Of a stretch of DNA of 9,658 nucleotides, positions 6,154 to 9,658 are shown piece by piece; position 1 is the stretch's first letter; the number at the start of each line of letters is the position of its first letter. The DNA is from Candidatus Nitrosopolaris rasttigaisensis (lineage in GTDB: Archaea; Thermoproteota; Nitrososphaeria; Nitrososphaerales; Nitrososphaeraceae), in assembly GCA_933226995.1 (NCBI GenBank), contig CAKOFP010000178.1, forward strand, positions 1-9,658. The letters run 5' to 3'. The position numbers and the translations under genes are program-made. The notes under the pieces were generated by a model. The model was not told the origin of the DNA. It saw only the letters and a list, made by a program, of their open reading frames with translations, and made no database searches.

Positions 6154-6477
6154 TCATTCATAAACCCTATATTTCCCTTTATCCCCGACCATATTATTTA
6201 ACTGGTCGCATAGCATTAAGAAGCGCGTCCCCTTTGCTGTTATTCTATAGATTGATTGTTCTACTTTTGTTAGCAAACCATTATTTAATAGGAATGGAAC
6301 ATATTCTCTCATTTGTGTCGAAGACAGAAAAGCGCCATACATGATTCGCGTCTTGGTCGCTTCTCTTCCTGTGACTTCCCTTAAAATGGCCGCTATTACG
6401 TCGAGCCTGCTTCTGTTTCTTATATGCTGTTGAGTGGTAGGAGCTTCTTGGTTGTTCATGCTAACCTTTGCTAACAT
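6154..6477 (-). CDS. Winged-helix DNA-binding protein (ArnR1/HTH_45-like)
   Basis: A 107-residue protein with a single winged helix-turn-helix domain of the type abundant in thaumarchaea (HTH_45, ArnR1-like). Helix 1 is RSRLDVIAAILREV (about 22-35). The ATKTRIMYGAFLSSTQMREY segment (about 40-59) holds helix 2 and the recognition helix. VPFLLNNGLLTKV leads to the wing (YRITAKGTRFL), and the last helix is CDQLNNMVGDKGK. It probably binds promoter DNA as a dimer; the signal and targets are unknown. The ATG at 6477 is annotated; an ATG at 6459 preceded by AAGGT 4-5 nt upstream is an equally good start and only removes six unstructured residues. It is the full-length version of the truncated gene at 7304-7489. 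Confidence 0.8.
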   Translation of the reverse strand: MLAKVSMNNQEAPTTQQHIRNRSRLDVIAAILREVTGREATKTRIMYGAFLSSTQMREYVPFLLNNGLLTKVEQSIYRITAKGTRFLMLCDQLNNMVGDKGKYRVYE

Positions 6478-6899
6478 CTTTGGTTTTAACCTTCACCGCC
6501 TCAAACTAGATAACAAAAGACGTTAAGATTGGATCACATTAACAACACTACCGATTTTTCTGATTAAGAGCAGGGAGTTTTGATCAGTGTTGAACAAGAT
6601 GTATTAAAACTCCTGCTTCTTTTTATCGCAATCGAGTAATAATAGCCGTAACGATGGATCTAATAACCAATTGGTATATTTGGAAAAAACAAGAAGGTGT
6701 CACTATTCCCAGTTAGTGGAATAGTCGCAATCCAATCATCATCTGCAAATGCACATTAATTCAAACGGCATTTTTGTTGAGTTGCCTTCCATGTGAAGGT
6801 TAATAGCCCGTTGATAAACCAAAGACTATATTTGCTTTTGTCATGTTGTTTTGTGGATGACTTTTTTTAGATTTTACTAGCTTTAACTTGGCACGGTAT
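6478..6899. other. Gene-poor stretch with hairpins
   Basis: I find no convincing gene here. It holds the hairpin at 6569-6617, the 10-bp palindrome ACCAATTGGT at 6666-6675, and a perfect 8-bp stem ACTATTCC/GGAATAGT (6702-6709 and 6718-6725). A minus-strand fragment between 6792 and 6660 reads in a protein-like way (MEGNSTKMPFELMCICR, then after a frame change DDWIATIPLTGNS and TFLFFPNIPIGY). It might be the remains of a gene, but nothing names it. Confidence 0.35.
6569..6624 (+). terminator. Strong hairpin followed by T-run, no gene in front of it
   Basis: AGCAGGGAGTTTTGAT (6569-6584) pairs with ATTAAAACTCCTGCT (6603-6617): 15 pairs with one bulged G and one G-T pair, an 18-nt loop, then TCTTTTTA. 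It has the shape of an intrinsic terminator or the 3' end of a small RNA on the plus strand. No plus-strand CDS ends here; the nearest gene is the minus-strand winged-helix gene starting at 6477, so the hairpin would sit upstream of it. It could end an antisense or small RNA. Confidence 0.5.
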
Positions 6900-7064
6900 T
6901 TATTTTTTAGTCGATCTATAGTATTTCCTATCAGAAACATATGTCTTACATTGACATTTATAAATTAAACATTTCATCTTGTCTCTGGGAGCGGTCCTAT
7001 CGTGGTCAATCTTTTGATGTTTACACTTTATACACCTGACAAGTAAATCAGATTCACTATTCAT
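6900..7064 (-). CDS. Small zinc-ribbon protein, 54 residues
   Basis: A short gene reading from ATG 7064 to TAA 6902-6900. The product has Cys11-x2-Cys14 (RCIKCKHQK) and a second group, Cys32, Cys37 and Cys39 (KCLIYKCQCK), with basic residues between and after (DHDRTAPRDKMK, SDRKYYRSTKK). This is the plan of a single zinc ribbon; such micro-proteins are frequent in archaea and often bind nucleic acid or a large protein complex. The specific role is unknown. A TATA-like AAAAAATAAG on the minus strand (7096-7086) is centred about 26 nt before the ATG, the expected position for leaderless transcription, which strongly supports both the gene and its start. It stands alone in a gene-poor region and is below usual length cut-offs. 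Confidence 0.65.
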   Translation of the reverse strand: MNSESDLLVRCIKCKHQKIDHDRTAPRDKMKCLIYKCQCKTYVSDRKYYRSTKK

Positions 7065-7085
7065 TGTTATTTACATTGTAACGGC

Positions 7086-7096
7086 TTATTTTTTTA
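7086..7096 (-). promoter_or_regulatory. TATA box of the zinc-ribbon gene
   Basis: On the minus strand AAAAAATAAG is centred about 26 nt before the ATG at 7064, indicating a leaderless transcript. Between it and the ATG is GTTACAATGTAAATAAC (7082-7066), an imperfect small dyad of unknown meaning. Confidence 0.5.
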
Positions 7097-7163
7097 CCTT
7101 GTTGTCATTGCGGGCAATTCGATATTTCATTATCTCCAGTTGGACCGAAGAAAATGTAGAGTC

Positions 7164-7195
7164 TCTCTAGTATAATGATCACTTATACGCAGAGA
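7164..7195. repeat. Interrupted dyad upstream of the truncated winged-helix gene
   Basis: TCTCT-A-GTATAA (7164-7175) faces TTATAC-GC-AGAGA (7183-7195) around a TGATCAC centre. Eleven positions pair, with a 1-nt/2-nt asymmetry. It lies about 110 nt before the gene at 7304 and could be an operator or RNA hairpin. No gene overlaps it. Confidence 0.4.
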
Positions 7196-7273
7196 TATTT
7201 AGAATCGATGAGACAACGAAATAGTATCATATAATAGAAATTGAGATATACATTAGTACTAAGTTTGGCTTCT

Positions 7274-7281
7274 CATAAATA
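7274..7281 (+). promoter_or_regulatory. TATA box of the truncated winged-helix gene
   Basis: CATAAATA is centred about 26 nt before the ATG at 7304 and no ribosome site intervenes, fitting leaderless transcription. This indicates that the promoter of the shortened gene is intact. Confidence 0.5.
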
Positions 7282-7303
7282 GTTGGTTTGACTCTAGCTA
7301 AAT

Positions 7304-7489
7304 ATGAAATACAGAAGCAGGAGTGACATCGTCGGGCTACTTTTAGATGCAGCAAATGGTGGAGGAGCTACTAAAACAAAATTAATGTATAAAGCATATC
7401 TATCCTTTAATCAACTGAGAGAATTCTTGACACTTTTAGTTGAAAATGGCTTGGCCGTGAAAAAAAGTAAATTTGAGAGTTTGAACTGA
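7304..7489 (+). pseudogene. Truncated winged-helix protein (HTH_45-like), 61 residues
   Basis: The 61 residues match the N-terminal two thirds of the HTH_45-type domain and align with the full-length paralogue at 6154-6477. Helix 1 is RSRSDIVGLLLDAANGGG, the helix 2/recognition-helix block is ATKTKLMYKAYLSFNQLREF, and LLVENGL follows. After that the paralogue has its wing and final helix; here the sequence ends with KKSKFESLN and a TGA. No convincing continuation (the usual TT.KG..FL wing) is found in the other two frames, so a 3' deletion or heavy decay is likelier than a single frameshift. The promoter looks intact (7274-7281), so a wing-less peptide may be made. It could be a decaying gene, or a short antagonist able to compete for dimer partners; the latter is speculation. 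Confidence 0.6.
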
Positions 7490-7550
7490 AACTATTGGCT
7501 AAAGAGGATGTAGTGCTCGTCAGCCGACAGTGAAGAAAGTCGAATGGTTG

Positions 7551-7952
7551 TTATTGCTCTGCATTACCTCCATTTGTATCGTAATCTAGTTTCTCATCGA
7601 TCTTTTTTTGTAATTCTTTATAACGTTCGTACTTTTTGGTCCATTTAGAAAGTACGAACCATTGTCGTATGCCTATCCCTAACCATATAAGGAAAATTAG
7701 AATGGGCACAGCTCTTGCAAGACCAAATCCCCGCCCAAATCCCGGTCCAAATCCTTCAGGATGTGTTCCACCACCAAAAAACATTGGAGGTCCGAGTAAT
7801 GCAAATGTAATCACAAATGAAATTGGTGGAAGAATCAAGAGGGTTAGAATCATTATAATAAACATCTTTTTTGTTTTGTTTAACTGTGAGATAATTCCAT
7901 CCATTATCTGAAATAGATTCTCGTCATGATTTTTCTTCTCGGAATCAACCAC
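7551..7952 (-). CDS. Two-helix membrane protein paired with a winged-helix regulator
   Basis: A 133-residue protein with a charged N-terminal part (about 1-28) and a first membrane helix at about 29-53 (MFIIMILTLLILPPISFVITFALL). A Gly/Phe/Pro-rich loop follows (FGGGTHPEGFGPGFGRGFG, about 59-77), then a second helix at about 80-98 (VPILIFLIWLGIGI) and a long basic coiled-coil-like tail (SKWTKKYERYKELQKKIDEK). Both ends should be cytoplasmic with the glycine loop outside. The start is GTG 7952, preceded by AAGGT. It lies 46 nt after the winged-helix gene, same strand. A minus-strand TATA-like TTTAATAAA (about 7979-7971) and an operator-like palindrome (7990-8002) in the gap suggest that it also has its own controlled promoter. 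A sensor or regulator-tethering role would fit but is inference; I do not recognise a named family. Confidence 0.7.
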   Translation of the reverse strand: MVDSEKKNHDENLFQIMDGIISQLNKTKKMFIIMILTLLILPPISFVITFALLGPPMFFGGGTHPEGFGPGFGRGFGLARAVPILIFLIWLGIGIRQWFVLSKWTKKYERYKELQKKIDEKLDYDTNGGNAEQ

Positions 7953-7989
7953 GATTTACCTTAACTCCTCTTTATTAAAAAACACTGTA

Positions 7990-8002
7990 GTAACCTTGTT
8001 AC
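7990..8002. promoter_or_regulatory. Palindromic operator candidate, copy 2 (membrane-protein gene)
   Basis: The perfect inverted repeat GTAAC-CTT-GTTAC includes the TAA stop (8001-7999) of the winged-helix gene and lies 37 nt before the GTG of the membrane-protein gene, just upstream of its TATA-like element. The core TAACCTTGTTA is identical to that of copy 1 at 4963-4973. Confidence 0.5.
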
Positions 8003-8301
8003 CTATCATCATCGATTGTTTCACTCCGTGGAAATAGCATCTCATAAGGCTCCAAAATTTCTTTAAGAATCTCTCGACCTTTTTCTGAAACTCGATATTT
8101 TATTATGGTCTTGCTTCCCCATGGTTCATTGATTCTGGTTATGAACTCTTTTTCCACCATATCGTCAATTATATTCTTATGCTTTATGTGATTCAATCCA
8201 CAATAACTCATCAATTTGCTCTGGTTAAGTTCTCCATATTCGTAAAGTTTCAAAAGGATGTCCTTCCTTATGTAAATCCTGTCTCGATATTCGTGGACCA
8301 A
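7999..8301 (-). CDS. Winged-helix transcriptional regulator
   Basis: A 100-residue winged helix-turn-helix protein. Helix 1 is IRKDILLKLYEYG (about 11-23). Helix 2 and the recognition helix are LNQSKLMSYCGLNHIKHKNIIDDMVEKEFI (about 25-54). The wing is TIIKYRVSEKG (about 65-75) and the final helix REILKEILEPYEMLF; the acidic end reads SETIDDDR. The pattern (YRDRIYI start, GLNxxKHxxI, LEPYExxFPR end) is typical of thaumarchaeal regulators of this class. The only in-frame start is TTG 8301, since a TGA lies just upstream. An imperfect dyad at 8307-8335 lies immediately before the start, a natural place for autoregulation. The next gene encodes a small membrane protein, so the pair may be an effector/sensor unit. 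It is the best local candidate to bind the TAAC-NNN-GTTA sites. Confidence 0.75.
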   Translation of the reverse strand: MVHEYRDRIYIRKDILLKLYEYGELNQSKLMSYCGLNHIKHKNIIDDMVEKEFITRINEPWGSKTIIKYRVSEKGREILKEILEPYEMLFPRSETIDDDR

Positions 8302-8306
8302 TTTGA

Positions 8307-8335
8307 CTCACGTGTCATAGACATGACTATGTGAG
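8307..8335. promoter_or_regulatory. Dyad immediately upstream of the winged-helix gene
   Basis: Outer arms CTCAC (8307-8311) and GTGAG (8331-8335) enclose inner arms GTCAT (8314-8318) and ATGAC (8323-8327). The innermost spacer is AGAC and the two sides between arms differ by one base. It begins 6 nt before the TTG start, so a bound protein would block transcription or translation: a plausible autoregulatory site. The octamer TGTCATAG within it (8313-8320) recurs at 8597-8604 in the PepSY 2 promoter. Confidence 0.4.
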
Positions 8336-8582
8336 CCAGTCTTCTTAGGAAGAGCTCGTGATCTTTGATAATGGCCTACAATCCAACTGATCGTTAGATC
8401 TTGCATCGAGAACATTTGATCATTTCCATAGCTTAATATGAATATTTTGTACTAACCACTACAAGATTATGATGTTTATCATAAGTGGTCGGTAATGTTA
8501 GAATCGCCTCAATCGAGAACAGCGTCCCGTGATCTTTTTCCAAACTATCTATTCTATTATGACGAGCAAAATAAGACTTTGG

Positions 8583-8595
8583 GTAACTATGTTAC
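8583..8595. promoter_or_regulatory. Palindromic operator candidate, copy 3 (PepSY 2 operon)
   Basis: The perfect inverted repeat GTAAC-TAT-GTTAC lies 50 nt before the ATG at 8646 and 20 nt before the TATA box at 8616-8622. It has the same TAAC/GTTA half-sites and 3-nt spacer as the copies at 4961-4975 and 7990-8002. An imperfect further copy-like stretch, GGTAAACAATGGTTAT, overlaps the TATA box (8604-8619). Confidence 0.5.
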
Positions 8596-8615
8596 ATGTC
8601 ATAGGTAAACAATGG

Positions 8616-8622
8616 TTATAAT
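8616..8622 (+). promoter_or_regulatory. TATA box of the PepSY 2 operon
   Basis: TTATAAT is centred about 27 nt before the ATG at 8646 with no ribosome site between, indicating a leaderless transcript. Confidence 0.55.
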
Positions 8623-8645
8623 GAAAATCCAGCCCACATCACATC

Positions 8646-9188
8646 ATGACAAATTCAAAACTGGTAAGCAAGAAGGTATTGATCCCGGCAGCCATAGTGA
8701 TTGTAGCTGTTGGTCTCACAATATGGGGACTTTCTCCGGTAATAGCTGCTGTAAACCAAACAATAAATAGTGCAGCACCAGGCTATGCACAGCTGCCAAA
8801 AATTAATGGTTCAGTAAATATTGGACAGTCCGCGAAAGGCTTTATGAACAACAACCTAAAAGTTTCTTTTCTACAAGCTTCTGAAATTGCAACAAAGCAA
8901 TTCACTAATGGTACAGTAGTAGGAGGTCATTTGGGAGTAGTGCAAGGATATTTGGTATACACATTCTTTGTGGTGAATGCTCAAAATAAGATGGGATATC
9001 TGACTATAGTAGATGCTGGAAATGGCCATGTCCTATATACATCGCAAGCTCAACAGATGGGTTCCTCCGGTCGGCCAGCGGTTGGATCATTTGGACCTTG
9101 GGGAGGGCATGGATTTGGTGGCGGATTTTGGCACGATCATATGGGCCATGGTGGATTGAACGGAATCGGTAATGGAATTTGGAAGTGA
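8646..9188 (+). CDS. Exported PepSY-domain protein 2, His/Gly-rich tail
   Basis: A 180-residue paralogue of the product at 5048-5563. A basic start (MTNSKLVSKK) and hydrophobic helix (about 10-34) form a signal peptide or anchor. After a linker, the PepSY-like unit at about 70-135 runs through a helix (FLQASEIATKQF), HLGVVQGYLVYTFFVV and the closing TIVDAGNGHVLYTSQ. The sequence (G/A)H-(V/L)-G-V-V-x-GYL-(I/V)-Y and IVDAGNG-x-VL are shared with paralogue 1. The tail (about 150-180) is richer in Gly, His, Trp and Met than in paralogue 1 (GGHGFGGGFWHDHMGHGG) and could bind metal; that is inference. Transcription appears leaderless from a TATA box at 8616-8622, below an operator-like palindrome. 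The next gene starts 10 nt after the stop, so the two form an operon. The function of the pair is unknown; exterior ligand binding or protease control are family-level possibilities. Confidence 0.75.
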   Translation: MTNSKLVSKKVLIPAAIVIVAVGLTIWGLSPVIAAVNQTINSAAPGYAQLPKINGSVNIGQSAKGFMNNNLKVSFLQASEIATKQFTNGTVVGGHLGVVQGYLVYTFFVVNAQNKMGYLTIVDAGNGHVLYTSQAQQMGSSGRPAVGSFGPWGGHGFGGGFWHDHMGHGGLNGIGNGIWK

Positions 9189-9198
9189 ATATGCTATC

Positions 9199-9658
9199 AT
9201 GTCTAACAACATAGGCTTTAAGACAAAGAACGCAATCATAATTGGAGTGGCTTTGATTGTGAGCATAACAGTAAATGGAGTACATACAGCTGCTGCATTA
9301 GAGCAAATACACTCAAGCCGTGACGTTTCTGCATCGGTTGACCGGCTATGGAACACTATTGCGAATCTAGGCAATGACACCGCTTGGAATCAGGTCGACA
9401 CTATGAAGATCACCAAAAAGACAGGCAACATAATTGAAGCAAATACCACAATTGGCCCGCAAGCCTTCCACCTAAAGAGTCATGAGATCATAATGTTACA
9501 TCCAAAACAATCGGTGGTAACAAATGTCACTCAAGGACCTATAACAGGCAGTAGAGTAGTTACATTAAGTCCATTGTCCGAGAACAAGACAAAGATTGAT
9601 GTATTATGGAGTATCGATATGCCCGGAATTCCTTTTTTTGCAAAAGGTATCGCAAAAG
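9199..9658 (+). CDS. Membrane-anchored SRPBCC (START-like) protein, 3' end outside window
   Basis: The frame from ATG 9199 stays open to the window edge (153 codons). Residues 1-34 form a signal anchor: charged SNNIGFKTKN, then hydrophobic AIIIGVALIVSITV. The rest starts like the polyketide-cyclase/SRPBCC superfamily. The opening strand and helix read SSRDVSASVDRLWNTIANLG (about 41-60), followed by a Trp (TAWNQ), then alternating strands (NIIEANTTIG, HEIIMLHPKQS, GSRVVTLSPL, KIDVLWSIDMPG) and the start of the C-terminal helix (FFAKGIAK). These folds enclose a hydrophobic ligand pocket; the ligand is unknown, and the N-terminal segment places it outside or at the membrane. It follows PepSY 2 by 10 nt and shares its promoter. 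An ATG at 9191 runs into a stop after seven codons, so 9199 is the start. Confidence 0.7.
   Translation, partial: MSNNIGFKTKNAIIIGVALIVSITVNGVHTAAALEQIHSSRDVSASVDRLWNTIANLGNDTAWNQVDTMKITKKTGNIIEANTTIGPQAFHLKSHEIIMLHPKQSVVTNVTQGPITGSRVVTLSPLSENKTKIDVLWSIDMPGIPFFAKGIAK

Larger units (their letters stand above)
8302..8645. other. Intergenic region between divergent operons
   Basis: There is no convincing gene. It separates the minus-strand regulator pair from the plus-strand PepSY 2 operon and holds the dyad at 8307-8335, a hairpin with arms ACCACT/AGTGGT (8455-8460, 8484-8489) and inner TTATGAT/ATCATAA (8467-8473, 8478-8484), the palindrome at 8583-8595 and a TATA box. Two 10-mers each occur twice: CGTGATCTTT (8357, 8528) and ATCGAGAACA (8405, 8512). 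A minus-strand frame from TTG 8543 to TAA 8435-8433 (36 residues, including GTLFSIEAILTLPTTYD) looks protein-like but has no good start. Confidence 0.4.

Noticed and set aside
5951..6157. Minus-strand 68-codon ORF between the winged-helix gene and the hypothetical gene
   Set aside because: It overlaps the better-supported 5688-6026 frame, has Cys/aromatic-rich random-looking composition and no ribosome site.
6660..6792. Minus-strand protein-like fragment that becomes one frame if a single T is removed
   Set aside because: Only about 46 residues, no recognisable motif, and the repair is arbitrary; kept as a remark in the gene-poor region entry.
9004..9380. Two minus-strand ORFs opposite the PepSY 2 and SRPBCC genes
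   Set aside because: Antisense shadows of two well-supported plus-strand genes; no domain-like features.
1..9658. tRNA, rRNA, CRISPR array, insertion sequence or integrase
   Set aside because: No cloverleaf-like sequence, regularly spaced repeats, transposase/integrase motifs or target-site duplications were seen on either strand by eye.

Overview
The window looks like chromosomal DNA from an ammonia-oxidising-type archaeon (Thaumarchaeota/Nitrososphaerota, probably a soil Nitrososphaerales member). The basis is an AT-rich, short-gene layout, archaeal TATA boxes about 26-30 nt before start codons (leaderless transcripts), several ArnR1/HTH_45-like winged-helix proteins, a site-2 protease with CBS domains, a PRC-barrel-like small protein, exported PepSY proteins and the remains of a blue-copper protein. 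The assignment rests on protein style, not on a marker gene. I see no rRNA, tRNA, CRISPR array, transposase or integrase.

Layout. 1-1490: start of an unrecognised minus-strand gene cut by the window edge, then an EamA/DMT transporter (minus) with a small hypothetical gene just upstream. 1600-2960: three plus-strand genes (coiled-coil hypothetical, DUF488 protein, PRC-barrel-like protein). 2960-4900: a zone of gene decay. It holds a plus-strand cupredoxin relic with two stops and a 2-nt deletion, a minus-strand site-2 protease split from most of its CBS module by one in-frame TAA, and a minus-strand zinc-ribbon relic with one stop and a 5-nt tandem duplication. 5048-5563: exported PepSY protein followed by a terminator-like hairpin. 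5690-7500: an unknown gene, a winged-helix regulator, a 54-residue zinc-ribbon gene missed by ordinary length cut-offs, a truncated winged-helix paralogue, and several hairpins. 7551-8301: a minus-strand pair, winged-helix regulator then two-helix membrane protein. 8646-end: a second PepSY protein and, 10 nt later, a membrane-anchored SRPBCC/START-like protein cut by the window edge.

How the parts may work together. The palindrome TAAC-NNN-GTTA occurs three times by eye: upstream of PepSY gene 1, upstream of the PepSY 2/SRPBCC pair, and between the winged-helix regulator and its membrane-protein partner. Two copies share an identical 11-nt core. This suggests a local envelope regulon in which one winged-helix protein controls two paralogous exported PepSY proteins, an SRPBCC protein and a small membrane protein. 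The palindromes are seen directly; the regulon is inference.
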